DNA from: Pandoraea vervacti
Lineage (GTDB): Bacteria > Pseudomonadota > Gammaproteobacteria > Burkholderiales > Burkholderiaceae
Length of the DNA: 64,000 nucleotides
Direction of reading: 5' to 3'
Assembly: GCF_000934605.2 (NCBI RefSeq)
Contig: NZ_CP010897.2
Coordinates: 5,518,001-5,582,000 of the forward strand
Part shown: positions 35,896 through 45,359 of the stretch, piece by piece
Position numbering within the stretch: position 1 is the stretch's first letter
Layout: each line of letters begins with the position of its first letter
Position numbers and translations under genes: made by a program
Notes under the pieces: model-generated
What the model was told of the DNA's origin: nothing
Databases searched by the model: none
The model's input: only the letters and a program-made list of their open reading frames with translations

Positions 35896-36645
35896 TCAGG
35901 CAGCCTTCTTGGCCAGCCCCAGATAAGTCTCGATGACCTTCGGATTGGTCGCCAATTCCTGCGCCGGGCCTTCGAGCGCCAACTCGCCCGTCTCGATCAC
36001 ATAAGCGTAATCGGCGACCTGCAGCGCGGCCCGGGCGTTCTGCTCGATGAGCAAGGTTGCCACACCCGTCTTGCGCAAGTCATTGATGATATGGAAGATT
36101 TCCTTCACGATCAGCGGCGCCAGGCCCAGACTCGGCTCGTCGAGCATCAGCAACTGCGGCTTGGCCATCAACGCTCGGCCCACGGCCAGCATCTGGCGCT
36201 CCCCGCCCGAGAGCGTCCCCGCCTGCTGAACACGACGCTCTTTCAGACGCGGGAACAGCGCGTAGACCACCTCCATCTGGTCGAGGAAGTGCTTCTCCCC
36301 CGCTTTCTTGCGGCGATAAGCGCCCAACAACAAGTTGTCCTCCACCGTCATCGTCGAGAACAACTCGCGCTTTTCCGGCACCAGACACATGCCCCGCGAG
36401 ACACGCGCTTCGATGCTCAGCGCCGACATCTCGTGACCCAGATAGGCCACACTGCCCTTGCTCGATCCGTTGTGCGGCAGCGCCCCCATGATGGCGTTGA
36501 GCATCGACGACTTGCCCGCACCGTTCGGACCGATCACCGTGACGATCTGCCCTGCTCCTACCCGCAGATGCGCCCCATGCACCGCCTCGACTTTGCCGTA
36601 TGCGACGGCGAGGTCCTTGACCTCCAGAATCGCGTCTGCCATCAC
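35896..36645 (-). CDS. livF: LivF-type ABC transporter ATPase
   Basis: One of two ATPases of a branched-chain amino acid-type (HAAT) importer. 249 residues: Walker A GPNGAGKSS, signature LSGGERQML, Walker B LLMLDEPS, switch His in the LLIEQNAR region. It overlaps the upstream permease-ATPase fusion by four bases. Confidence 0.9.
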   Translation of the reverse strand: MMADAILEVKDLAVAYGKVEAVHGAHLRVGAGQIVTVIGPNGAGKSSMLNAIMGALPHNGSSKGSVAYLGHEMSALSIEARVSRGMCLVPEKRELFSTMTVEDNLLLGAYRRKKAGEKHFLDQMEVVYALFPRLKERRVQQAGTLSGGERQMLAVGRALMAKPQLLMLDEPSLGLAPLIVKEIFHIINDLRKTGVATLLIEQNARAALQVADYAYVIETGELALEGPAQELATNPKVIETYLGLAKKAA

Positions 36646-38438
36646 TCCACTCCTCCCAGGTACGCTTCGAGCACCGCCGGGTTCTTCTGCACGTCTTCCG
36701 GCAGCCCCTCGGCGATCTTGGTGCCGAACTCCATCACCACCAGGTGATCCGTCAGATTCATCACGAAGTCCATGTCGTGCTCGACCAGCAACACGCTCAT
36801 GCCTTCATCCTTGAGCTTCCTGAGCAGATCGCCCAGCGCCTGCTTCTCCTTGTAACGCAGGCCCGCCGCCGGCTCGTCGAGCAGCAGCAAGGTCGGATCG
36901 CACGCCAGCGCACGCGCAATTTCCAGAATGCGCTGTTGCCCCAACGCCAGACTGCCCGCTTCGTCGTACATGTGCGCCCCGAGGCCCACACGCTCGATCT
37001 GCTTTTTCGCCTCATGCAGCAGCATGGCTTCTTCGTGACGATCCAGACGCAGCACGCTGGACCACACGCCACCCTGCGGGCGACGACGCAGCCCGTGCTT
37101 GTCGCGCAGATACGCACCGATCGCCACGTTCTCCAGCACGCTCATTTGCGGCATCAGCCGCACGTGCTGGAACGTCCGGCCAATGCCGCGCTTGACGATC
37201 TCGCGCGACGGCAGACGATCGACTCGCTCGCCCAGGAACGAAATCTCGCCGCGCGTGGCCTGCAACACCCCGGTCACGAGGTTGAACGTGGTCGACTTGC
37301 CCGCACCGTTCGGGCCGATCAGGCCCACGATCTCGCCCGCCTTCACCTCGAACGACACATCGTTCACGGCGACCAGACCACCGAACTCCTTGCGCGCCTT
37401 CTCCAGCTTGAGCACCACCTCGCCCACCGCAGGCTTCGGACGATGGCCCAACGGCTCGGCCTGCTCCGGCGCCTTCGCCACGCGCCGCGCCGGGAAGATC
37501 TTGCCGAAGAACGGCCACACGCCGTCGCGCGCATATTGCAGCAGCAGCACGAGCAACACCCCGAAGACGATCGTCTCGAAGTTGCCGTTTGCCCCCAGCA
37601 GCACCGGCAGAATGTTCTGCAGGTAGTCCTTGAGCACCGTGAGAATCGCCGCGCCCAGCACCGCGCCCCACACGTGCGACACGCCGCCGACCACCGCCAT
37701 GAACAGGTATTCGATGCCGTGGTTCAGGTTGAACGGCGTGGGGTTCACCGCACGCTGCAAGTGCGCGTACAACCAGCCCGAGATCGCCGCGAGCACTGCA
37801 GCGTAGACGAACACGACCACCTTCATCCACGCCGTGTTCACGCCCATGGCTTCTGCCATCACACCACCGCCCTTGAGTGCGCGAATGGCACGGCCCGGGC
37901 GCGAATCCAGCAGGTTCTTGATCGACACCACGGCCAGCACCACCACGATCCAGATCAGGTAGTACATCTGACGCCCGCTCGCCAGCTCCAGGCCGAACAG
38001 GTTGATGGTCGGGATGTCGTTCAGCCCGTCGTACTTGCCCAGGAACTCGAGGTTGCCGAACAGGTAGTACAGCGCCAGCCCCCACGCGATCGTGCCCAGC
38101 GGCAGGAAGTGGCCCGACAGGCGCATCGTGATCGCGCCGATGATGAGCGCAGCGCCGGCGGTAATCGCCACGCCCACGATCAGACCGAGCCACGGCGACG
38201 CGCCGTAAGCCGTCGTCAGGTAGGCCGTCGCGTAAGCGCCCAGTCCCACGAACGCCGCTTGTCCGAACGACGTCATGCCGGCCACGCCGGTGAGCAGCAC
38301 CAGGCCGATGGCCACGATGCTGTACAGGCCGATGTAGTTGAGCAGCGTCACCCAGTATTCAGGCAAACGCACCGGTGCAGGCAGGACCGGCAAAACGGCC
38401 AGCAGCACCAGGAAAATCAGGAAGTATTTGTTTTTCAT
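36642..38438 (-). CDS. LivM-LivG fusion: permease joined to ABC ATPase
   Basis: 598 residues. Residues about 1-330 form the LivM permease with roughly 8-10 membrane segments (GVAGMTSFGQAAFVGLGAYATAY, AIRALKGGGVMAEAMGVN coupling helix). Residues about 345-598 form the LivG ATPase with Walker A GPNGAGKST, Walker B LLLLDEPAAGL and a variant signature LALGQQR in place of LSGGQ. Such fusions occur in Burkholderiales. With LivH and LivF it makes a complete inner-membrane complex. Confidence 0.9.
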   Translation of the reverse strand: MKNKYFLIFLVLLAVLPVLPAPVRLPEYWVTLLNYIGLYSIVAIGLVLLTGVAGMTSFGQAAFVGLGAYATAYLTTAYGASPWLGLIVGVAITAGAALIIGAITMRLSGHFLPLGTIAWGLALYYLFGNLEFLGKYDGLNDIPTINLFGLELASGRQMYYLIWIVVVLAVVSIKNLLDSRPGRAIRALKGGGVMAEAMGVNTAWMKVVVFVYAAVLAAISGWLYAHLQRAVNPTPFNLNHGIEYLFMAVVGGVSHVWGAVLGAAILTVLKDYLQNILPVLLGANGNFETIVFGVLLVLLLQYARDGVWPFFGKIFPARRVAKAPEQAEPLGHRPKPAVGEVVLKLEKARKEFGGLVAVNDVSFEVKAGEIVGLIGPNGAGKSTTFNLVTGVLQATRGEISFLGERVDRLPSREIVKRGIGRTFQHVRLMPQMSVLENVAIGAYLRDKHGLRRRPQGGVWSSVLRLDRHEEAMLLHEAKKQIERVGLGAHMYDEAGSLALGQQRILEIARALACDPTLLLLDEPAAGLRYKEKQALGDLLRKLKDEGMSVLLVEHDMDFVMNLTDHLVVMEFGTKIAEGLPEDVQKNPAVLEAYLGGVE

Positions 38439-38456
38439 TCTGTGGTCCGCCCCGGC

Positions 38457-39512
38457 TTATTCCTCGTCTTCTTCCACGTGCTTGCTTGTGAGCGAGAGCC
38501 ACAGCAGCACCGGAAGGATCAGCGTGAAGACGATGACCTCCTTGTACGCACTCGCCCAGAACGACGAGTACGACTCCAGCAGGCCCACGAGAATGGCGCC
38601 GAGTGCGGCGACCGGATAGCTCACCAGACCGCCGATGATCGCGCCCACGAAGCCCTTCAGGCCGATCAGGAAGCCCGATTCGTAATAGATGGTCGTGATC
38701 GGCGCGATCAGAATGCCGCACAGCACGCCCAGCACCGCCGCCAGCGTGAACGCCAGACGACCGGCCTGCACGGTGCCGATACCGACCAGGCGCGCGCCCA
38801 GACGATTGACCGCCGTGGCGCGCAGCGCCTTGCCCGAGAGCGAACGGTCGAAGTAGAAGTACAGCGCCAGAATCATCACGACCGACACGCCGACCACCCA
38901 CAGGCTTTGACCGGAGACCATCACCGAGCCGATGTTGAAGCTCGCATCCGAGAACGCCTGCGTGCGCGAGCCTTCGGCGCCGAACATCACCAGTCCGAGG
39001 CCCGTCAGCGCGAAGTGCACGCCCACCGAGACGATGAGCAGCAGCAGCGTGCTCGCCTCCGCCAGCGGCTGATAGGCCAGGCGATAGAGCATCGGCCCCA
39101 TCGGCACGACCAGCAGCAGCGTGAGCGCGATCTGCACGAGCATCGGCAAGGTCATCGGCGCGAGCGCCTTGACCACGAAGAACACGGCAATCGGGAACAC
39201 CAGATATTTGCCCGCAAACACCGGCACCAGGCGACCCGCCAGTTTGCGACGCTCGCTATGACGCAGCACGCCGGAGGTCTCAACGATGAACGTGCAAATA
39301 CCCATCGCCACGAGCAGCCAGCTCGTGAGCGGAAACTTCTGGGTCTGGAGTGCCGCCAGCGTGAGCGCGCCATACGACACGAACTCGCCCTGCGGAATGA
39401 AGATGACGCGGGTGACGGAGAACACCAGCACGAGCGCCAATGCCAGCAAGGCATAAATCGCACCCGTGGTGATGCCGTCCTGCGCCAGGATGGCTGCAAT
39501 CGAAAGATCCAT
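38457..39512 (-). CDS. livH: LivH-type ABC transporter permease
   Basis: 351 residues from the ATG at 39512 (GAGAGGAGC just upstream; an in-frame codon at 39623 would add a non-conserved basic stretch). About 9 membrane segments; conserved start DGITTGAIYALLALALVLVFSVTRVIFIPQGEFVSYGA and coupling motif RATAVNRLGARLVGI. About 50 residues longer than E. coli LivH because of an extra segment around 70-110. Confidence 0.88.
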   Translation of the reverse strand: MDLSIAAILAQDGITTGAIYALLALALVLVFSVTRVIFIPQGEFVSYGALTLAALQTQKFPLTSWLLVAMGICTFIVETSGVLRHSERRKLAGRLVPVFAGKYLVFPIAVFFVVKALAPMTLPMLVQIALTLLLVVPMGPMLYRLAYQPLAEASTLLLLIVSVGVHFALTGLGLVMFGAEGSRTQAFSDASFNIGSVMVSGQSLWVVGVSVVMILALYFYFDRSLSGKALRATAVNRLGARLVGIGTVQAGRLAFTLAAVLGVLCGILIAPITTIYYESGFLIGLKGFVGAIIGGLVSYPVAALGAILVGLLESYSSFWASAYKEVIVFTLILPVLLWLSLTSKHVEEDEE

Positions 39513-39900
39513 GCTCCTCTCACTTCGTTTGAGTACTTCTTGAACCGGCTGGCGAGACAGCCGGTGTGATGCACGGCGCGGCGCGCTGCCACCCCGTTCC
39601 CCTTCACATCGACACACCCGCACATCCCCGTGCGGCAGTGCAGCGAATTATGAATTGTATAAATCGTTATGCATTGGTAAAACCCGGGTGACTACTGAGA
39701 CGGCGAAGTCCGGTCTCCACCGACCTCCCGCTTCACATCCCGCTTCACACATCCCACCTCACATCCCACCTCACACCGCACCTCACTCCCGTCCCCGTCC
39801 CGCGCACGCCCGAATTTCCGGCTTCCCGACCTGAGCCGACGCGCGGGGTCGCCGTCGCCGCGCGTCGACTTTCCGAGGGTTGCGCGGCGTCCCGGTCGGC
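39513..39900. other. Upstream region of livH with hairpin and degenerate repeats
   Basis: No gene. It contains a CCGCAC/GTGCGG hairpin at 39618-39635 in the livH leader, an AT-rich near-palindrome at 39646-39664 (centre AATTGTATAA) that may be promoter or MarR-type operator, and the short repeats at 39723-39786. Confidence 0.5.
39723..39786. repeat. Degenerate ~12-bp tandem repeat
   Basis: About five imperfect copies of CATCCCRCYTCA with a period of 12-14 bases, between livH and the MarR-family regulator. Confidence 0.6.
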
Positions 39901-40398
39901 TCAGACCGCCTTGCGACGGCGGCGCGGCTTGGTGGGCAGCGATGGCGCTTCGGCCAGCACCTCCGCAGGCAACGCCTCGCGCACGACATCGAGCAACCGG
40001 TAGATCTCGGCGAGCGTGTCGCGCCCGACCTTGTCTTCCAGATAGCGATAGCGTTCTTCGACCAGCGGCCCGAGCTTCTTGCACAAGGCGCGGCTCGACG
40101 GCGTGAGCGACACCATCACGCGACGCTGATCGGCAGCCACCCGCCGGCGCATGATGAGACCCGATGCCTCCATGCGCTCGAGCATGCCCGACAGGCTGGG
40201 ACTCAGGATGCAGCACTCACGCGCGACCTGCCCGATTTCCATTTCCCCGGATTCGCTATCGTTGACGGCCCGTATGACACGCCATTGTTGTTCCGTGATG
40301 TCGTAGCAATTGAGCAAGGGGCGGAAAAGGCCCATTACCGCTTCGCGCGATTGCAGCAACACCAGGGATAGGTTGCGGTGTTCGAATTCACCCGTCAT
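39901..40398 (-). CDS. MarR-family regulator, HpaR type
   Basis: 165-residue winged-helix repressor. The N-terminal NLSLVLLQSREAVMGLFRPLL and EQQWRVIRAVND stretches closely resemble HpaR, the regulator of homoprotocatechuate/4-hydroxyphenylacetate degradation. HTH about 55-80, basic C-terminal tail (KPRRRRKAV). It sits between a liv-type permease set and its likely binding protein, so it may control uptake of an aromatic acid. Ligand and target are inferred. Confidence 0.82.
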   Translation of the reverse strand: MTGEFEHRNLSLVLLQSREAVMGLFRPLLNCYDITEQQWRVIRAVNDSESGEMEIGQVARECCILSPSLSGMLERMEASGLIMRRRVAADQRRVMVSLTPSSRALCKKLGPLVEERYRYLEDKVGRDTLAEIYRLLDVVREALPAEVLAEAPSLPTKPRRRRKAV

Positions 40399-40531
40399 GG
40401 ATTTACGCTCGAAAGGATCGGCCGTTCAGCCCCCCGGCTGCGGCGATCAGGTTGGGACAATGCGGCCTCTCATGTGCCGCTCGCAAATGCATGTCCTGCC
40501 GTCTCTTTGCGATGCGCGAAACTACCACGCT

Positions 40532-40558
40532 TAAAAAAAACGGGCGCGAACGCCCGTT
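40532..40558 (-). terminator. Rho-independent terminator after the liv-type binding protein gene
   Basis: Minus strand: stem AACGGGCG/CGCCCGTT with a 4-base loop, followed by a run of eight T. About 100 bases after the stop at 40656. Confidence 0.88.
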
Positions 40559-40655
40559 CTTTCGGCCCGACTGGTCAAACCGGGCGTCGATACCGCAGAT
40601 ACTGCTGATGTGACAGCGGGGCATGCCTGCATGCTATAGGCAGCCCCGACGCGCA

Positions 40656-41801
40656 TCAGTTCGCCAATTTCCACTTGCCGTCGACGATTTGCACCATCAC
40701 GCGCGAGCGCTGATCCAGACCGTTGTGGTCGTTCTTGCTCATGTTGAAGATACCGGCGGTGCCCGGCATGTCCTTCACGCCTTCGAGCGCGTCGCGCAGC
40801 GCGGCACGGAACTCGGCGGTGCCCGGCTTGGCCTTCTTCAGCGCGACCGGAATCGCCTTTTGCAGCAGCAGACCGCCGTCCCAGGCGTGGCCGCCGAAGG
40901 TCGAGATCGAGCCGGCGCCATAGGCCTTTTCATACGCCGCCTTGTACGCAGCCGCAGACTTCTTCACCGGATTGTCGTTCGGCAGTTGCTCAACGACGAG
41001 CAGCGGGCCAGCCGGCAGGTAAGTTCCTTCGCAGTCCTTACCGCACACGCGCAGGAAGTCGTTGTTCGCCACGCCGTGCGTCTGATACAGCTTGCCCTTG
41101 TAGCCGCGCTCCTTGAGCGTCCGCTGCGGCAGCGCTGCCGGCGTGCCCGAACCGGCGATCAGCACGGCGTCCGGGTTCGCGCCCATGATCTTGAGCGCCT
41201 GGCCGGTCACGGACGTATCGGCGCGGTTGAAGCGCTCGTTCGCCACGATCCTGATCTTGTTCAGATCGGCGGCCTTCTGGAACTCCTTGTACCAGCCTTC
41301 GCCGTAGGCATCCGAGAAGCCGATGAACGCTGCGGTCTTCACGCCGCTGTCCGCCATGTGCTTCGCGATAGCGGTCGCCATCAGAATGTCGTTTTGCGGG
41401 GTCTTGAAGGCCCACGTGCGCTTGGCGTCCATCGGCTCGACGATGGCGGCGCCAGCGGCCATCGAGATCACCGGCGTCTGCGTCTCCGCGGCCACGTCGA
41501 CCATGGCCAGCGAGTTCGGCGTGACGGTCGAGCCGAGCACGGCGTCGACATGATCTTCACTGATCAGCTTGCGCATGTTCTTGACGGCCGTCGTCGTGTC
41601 GGTCGCGTCATCGAGCACGATGTACTGCACCGACTGGCCGTCGATCGTCTTCGGCATCAGCGCAATCGTGTTCTTTTCGGGGATGCCCAGCGAAGCCGCC
41701 GGACCGGTCGCCGACAGCGACACGCCAATCTTCACCTGAGCGTTCGCAACGCCCGCGACGAGCATCATGGCCGATGCCATGCACAGCAACTTCAGTTTCA
41801 T
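40656..41801 (-). CDS. ABC transporter substrate-binding protein, branched-chain/aromatic type
   Basis: Periplasmic binding protein for the liv-type importer. 381 residues from the ATG at 41801 (GAGGAG six bases upstream), with a signal peptide MKLKLLCMASAMMLVAGVANA. Mature part starts VKIGVSLSATGPAASLG, the type I periplasmic-binding fold of the Leu/Ile/Val family. The flanking transporter genes and the HpaR-like regulator suggest an aromatic or other acid ligand rather than leucine. An inverted repeat at 41842-41865 lies 41 bases upstream. Confidence 0.9.
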   Translation of the reverse strand: MKLKLLCMASAMMLVAGVANAQVKIGVSLSATGPAASLGIPEKNTIALMPKTIDGQSVQYIVLDDATDTTTAVKNMRKLISEDHVDAVLGSTVTPNSLAMVDVAAETQTPVISMAAGAAIVEPMDAKRTWAFKTPQNDILMATAIAKHMADSGVKTAAFIGFSDAYGEGWYKEFQKAADLNKIRIVANERFNRADTSVTGQALKIMGANPDAVLIAGSGTPAALPQRTLKERGYKGKLYQTHGVANNDFLRVCGKDCEGTYLPAGPLLVVEQLPNDNPVKKSAAAYKAAYEKAYGAGSISTFGGHAWDGGLLLQKAIPVALKKAKPGTAEFRAALRDALEGVKDMPGTAGIFNMSKNDHNGLDQRSRVMVQIVDGKWKLAN

Positions 41802-41841
41802 TTGGGTCTCCTCACAAAAATTTCGAATTCGTTTTTTTACA

Positions 41842-41865
41842 TTAACCGACCGCGCAGTCGGTAAA
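41842..41865. promoter_or_regulatory. Inverted repeat upstream of the binding protein gene
   Basis: TTAACCGAC, six bases, GTCGGTAAA: eight of nine arm positions pair. It lies 41 to 64 bases upstream of the ATG, where a repressor would act. The form is TetR-like. Confidence 0.55.
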
Positions 41866-41971
41866 TCGACGCCCATCTTACGGGCACCAATGCCAGTTCG
41901 TAAAGTGCGGTTTCCCCACGTGTGGCATCCACCACAGCGGGCCGCCACCGATCATGCCCGATCTCGCGCGA

Positions 41972-42754
41972 TCAGCCACGCAAAAAGGCGTCGTAGCCCG
42001 TCTTCACGATCAACACCGCGAGCACGCCGAGGAACATGCGCCGCACGAAGCCCACGCCATGCTTGAGCGCGAGACGGCTGCCGACCAGACTGCCCAGCAC
42101 GTTCATCACCGCCATGCCCGCCCCGACCTGCCACCACACATGTCCGCCCATGCCGAACAGCAGCAACGCCGCCAGGTTGGTCGCCACGTTCACGATCTTC
42201 GACGACGCGGACGCGTTCACGAAATCCTGACCGAACAAACGGACAAACAGGAACACCAGGAAGCTGCCCGTGCCCGGGCCGAAGAAACCGTCGTAGAAGC
42301 CGATGGCGCCGCCCACGGCGATCGCCATGAGGGTGACCCCCGCACCGCCGCTCACAGGGGCGTGAACCGTCCCGAAATCCTTCTTGCGCAGGGTGTAGAC
42401 CGCCACCGCCACCAGTACGAACGGCAACACCTTTCGCAGCATGTCGGCTGGCACGTGCGTGACGGCATACGCCCCGCAGAAAGAGAAGACGAATGCCGCC
42501 AGCGTGGCGGGCAGGAGGATGGCCCAGCGCAGTTGAATGCCGCGCGCGTAACGCAGGGCAGCAGAGGCCGTGCCCCAGATACCGGCCATCTTGTTGGTGC
42601 CGAACAGCAACGGCGGCGCGGCGTTGGGAAAGACAGCGAACAGCGTCGGCACAGCAATCAGTCCGCCACCACCGACCACGGCATCGACCAGACCGGCCAG
42701 AAATGCGCCACCGGCGAGCATCAGCAAATCGGTCAACGCCCAACTCGTCAACAT
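41972..42754 (-). CDS. TauE/SafE family sulfite/anion exporter-like membrane protein
   Basis: 260 residues from the ATG at 42754 (GGGGA five bases upstream). About eight hydrophobic segments and the family hallmark near the N-terminus (GLVDAVVGGGGLIAVP), repeated in degenerate form in the second half (GFYDGFFGPGTGSFL). Members move sulfite, sulfonate or other organic anions. It is monocistronic. Confidence 0.88.
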   Translation of the reverse strand: MLTSWALTDLLMLAGGAFLAGLVDAVVGGGGLIAVPTLFAVFPNAAPPLLFGTNKMAGIWGTASAALRYARGIQLRWAILLPATLAAFVFSFCGAYAVTHVPADMLRKVLPFVLVAVAVYTLRKKDFGTVHAPVSGGAGVTLMAIAVGGAIGFYDGFFGPGTGSFLVFLFVRLFGQDFVNASASSKIVNVATNLAALLLFGMGGHVWWQVGAGMAVMNVLGSLVGSRLALKHGVGFVRRMFLGVLAVLIVKTGYDAFLRG

Positions 42755-43364
42755 ACATTCCCCATACACGGCGCTCGCGCCACACAGACATTTCCGTACA
42801 TTGCGGACCGCCAGACGAAAACGGCGAGCATAGCGCTTTTATCGCGCATTGCGCTTACATGAACGGATGAATTCTCGCGACATGGCGAAATTGCCGCCCG
42901 AATGGGCGAATCGGCGCGGCAACGATGCGAGTTTGACGGGGAAATGCGAGCGAACCGTATGGGGCAGCGTCATCGCAGGAATGGCGGAAATGAATGGGGG
43001 GAAATCGCAGGAGGGCCGGTCGGTCGGCATGTGATCGCTTCGCCGGGTGCGAAGGTGCGAAGTACAATATAAAAAGCGCTGTTGGAGTCTGCTCCAACAG
43101 CGCTTTCTTTTTTGGCGGTGCGCGTTATCGCGCTTGTTGTCTCCTCGTTCCTCGCCCCTATATCCTGCCGTGACGCGAACTGAGAGAGAGAATAAAGGAG
43201 CACCCAATGCACCACAAGTCAGCATTTACCCCTACAAATTAGGTTTTTTCTGACATTCGTGCGCCAGGGTGATGAGCGGATGCCCCACACCAGTGCATCC
43301 GCCACCCGCCAGCGCCTGCCCGCCCATGCCCTTTCCGACGTTTTTTGAGGTTTGGCGCCGAGGC
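42755..43364. other. Gene-free region with terminator
   Basis: 610 bases; no convincing gene on either strand. The only clear structure is the terminator at 43073-43113. Confidence 0.6.
43073..43113. terminator. Strong hairpin terminator, works in both directions
   Basis: Perfect 15-bp stem AAAGCGCTGTTGGAG/CTCCAACAGCGCTTT with loop TCTG, with A-rich sequence before and CTTTTTT after. It probably ends the second liv operon (minus strand), about 250 bases past the livM stop. Confidence 0.88.
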
Positions 43365-44363
43365 TCACGACTGCTGCGACATCGTCCGGAAAAACCGGCT
43401 GCGCGCCGTGAGCTCGCCCACCAGGCCGCGCCGGAACGAGAGCACGCAGATGATGAAGATCGCACCGATCACGATGGTGACCGACTCGCCGAGCGTCTGG
43501 AACCACGTGACGCCGGTAGCCGTTGCGAGCCACGAGCCGATATCGCCGAGCTTGTTTTCCAGCACGATGATCACGACCGCCCCCACGACCGGTCCGAGCA
43601 TCGTCCCGAGACCGCCGACCAGGGTCATCAGAATCACCATGCCCGACATCGTCCAGTGAACGTCCGTGAGCGTCTCGAAGCCAAGCACCACCGTCTTGGT
43701 CGAGCCCGCAAGCGCGGCGAGCGTGGCCGAGAGCACGAAGGCCAGCAACTTGAAGCGATCGACGTCGTATCCCAGCGAGATGGCGCGCGGTTCGTTTTCC
43801 TTGATCGCCTTGAGCACCTGACCGAACGGAGAATGCACGATACGCATGATGAGCAGGAACCCCGCCGCGCAGATCGCAAGCACCACGTAATACAGCGTGA
43901 GATCCGAGTCGAGCGGCAGCACGCCGAAAAGTGAGCCGCGCGGCACACCTTGCAGTCCATCTTCGCCGCCGGTGAACGGCGCTTGCAGACAGAAGAAATA
44001 CAGCATCTGTGCGAGCGCCAGCGTGATCATCGCGAAGTAAATGCCCTGGCGGCGAATCGCGAGCAAGCCGATAACGAGCCCCAGGACCGCGCCGGCAATC
44101 ACGCCCGCGAGAATGCCAACTTCCGGCGTAAATCCGAGATTACGAATCGCATAGCCCGTGATGTATCCGGCGCTACCGAAAAACGCCGCATGACCGAACG
44201 ACAGCAGTCCGGTAAAGCCCAGCAGCAGATTGAAAGCGCAGGCGAAGAGCGCAAAGCACAGCACCTTCATGACGAAGACCGGATAGGCGCCGGCGAACGG
44301 CGCGACGATCAGCGCAAGAAGCAGCAGGGAGTACAGCACGCGTTGTGGCATCTGTTGTTGCAT
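43365..44363 (-). CDS. livM: LivM-type ABC transporter permease (second cluster)
   Basis: 332 residues from the ATG at 44363 (AAGGGG upstream). About 9-10 membrane segments with FNLLLGFTGLLSFGHAAFFGSAGYITGYA and the coupling motif AIKENEPRAISLGYDVDRFKLLAF. Stand-alone permease here, not fused as in the first cluster. It lies 11 bases after the LivH-type gene. Confidence 0.9.
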   Translation of the reverse strand: MQQQMPQRVLYSLLLLALIVAPFAGAYPVFVMKVLCFALFACAFNLLLGFTGLLSFGHAAFFGSAGYITGYAIRNLGFTPEVGILAGVIAGAVLGLVIGLLAIRRQGIYFAMITLALAQMLYFFCLQAPFTGGEDGLQGVPRGSLFGVLPLDSDLTLYYVVLAICAAGFLLIMRIVHSPFGQVLKAIKENEPRAISLGYDVDRFKLLAFVLSATLAALAGSTKTVVLGFETLTDVHWTMSGMVILMTLVGGLGTMLGPVVGAVVIIVLENKLGDIGSWLATATGVTWFQTLGESVTIVIGAIFIICVLSFRRGLVGELTARSRFFRTMSQQS

Positions 44364-44374
44364 TGTTCCGCCCC

Positions 44375-45259
44375 TTACTTTTGTTTGCCGAACAGCCCAG
44401 CCGGGCGCAGCAGCAACACGATCACCATGATGAAGAACACCACGGTCGCCGACGCTTCCGGGTAGAACACCTTGGTGAAACCTTCGATCACGCCGAGCAT
44501 CAGCCCGGTGACGATCGAGCCCATGATGGAGCCCATGCCGCCGATCACGACCACCGCAAACACGGTGATGATCATCGACTGCCCCATCAGCGGCGAAATC
44601 TGGATGACCGGTGCGGCGAGCACGCCGGCGAACGCCGCAAGCGCGACACCGAAGCCATACGTGAGCGTGATCATGAGCGGCACGTTCACACCGAACGCTT
44701 CCACGAGCTTCGGATTTTCCGTGCCTGCCCGCAGATACGCGCCGATCTTCGTCTTCTCGATGATGAACCACGTCACGAAGCAGATGACGAGCGACGCCAC
44801 CACCACCCAGGCGCGGTAGTTCGGCATGAACATGAAGCCGAGGTTGGTCGCGCCGGACAGCGCTTCAGGCGCATCGAACGGCTGGCCGGACACGCCGTAG
44901 ATCGAGCGGAACACGCCTTCGAGCACGAGCGTGATGCCGAACGTGAGCAAAAGACCGTACAAATGATCGAGCTTGTAGATCCAGCGCAGCATGGTGCGCT
45001 CGATCACGATGCCGATGACGCCCACGACAACGGGGGCGAGAATCAGCATGACCCAGTAATTGAGGCCGAGATAGTTGCCGCCCATCCAGGCGAGCATGGC
45101 GCCCAGCATGAACAACGCGCCGTGCGCGAAATTGATCACATTGAGCAGACCGAAAATCACTGCCAGGCCGAGACTCAGCATGGCGTAAAACGAGCCGTTC
45201 ACGAGGCCCAGCAGCAGTTGGCTCAACAGCGCTGGCAGGGGGATGCCGAGGAATTCCAT
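44375..45259 (-). CDS. livH: LivH-type ABC transporter permease (second cluster)
   Basis: 294 residues from the ATG at 45259, chosen because MEFLGIPLPALLSQLLLGLVNGSFYAML is the family start; an upstream codon at 45298 would add 13 charged residues. Eight or nine membrane segments, with FGLLNVINFAHGALFMLGA and RAGTENPKLVEAFGVNV. Confidence 0.9.
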   Translation of the reverse strand: MEFLGIPLPALLSQLLLGLVNGSFYAMLSLGLAVIFGLLNVINFAHGALFMLGAMLAWMGGNYLGLNYWVMLILAPVVVGVIGIVIERTMLRWIYKLDHLYGLLLTFGITLVLEGVFRSIYGVSGQPFDAPEALSGATNLGFMFMPNYRAWVVVASLVICFVTWFIIEKTKIGAYLRAGTENPKLVEAFGVNVPLMITLTYGFGVALAAFAGVLAAPVIQISPLMGQSMIITVFAVVVIGGMGSIMGSIVTGLMLGVIEGFTKVFYPEASATVVFFIMVIVLLLRPAGLFGKQK

Positions 45260-45359
45260 CGAAATCGATTCTCTGGGAGAAAGGTCGCGACGGGACACGC
45301 GTCCCGCCGCTATCAGTGCATCGCTTACGTGTTTTTGCTAAACGCTGACGCTACTGCGC

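Noticed and set aside
36744..39569. A 941-codon open frame on the plus strand opposite the first liv genes
   Set aside because: It is the reverse-strand shadow of high-GC coding sequence: Arg/His-rich, no domain, no ribosome site, while the minus strand encodes clear ABC transporter proteins.
41952..42791. Alternative minus-strand frame overlapping the TauE/SafE gene
   Set aside because: The other frame gives a clean multi-membrane protein with family motifs; this one gives an Arg-rich shadow.
42839..43225. 128-codon minus-strand frame across the gap before livM
   Set aside because: It runs through the strong terminator hairpin at 43073-43113 and has no motif.
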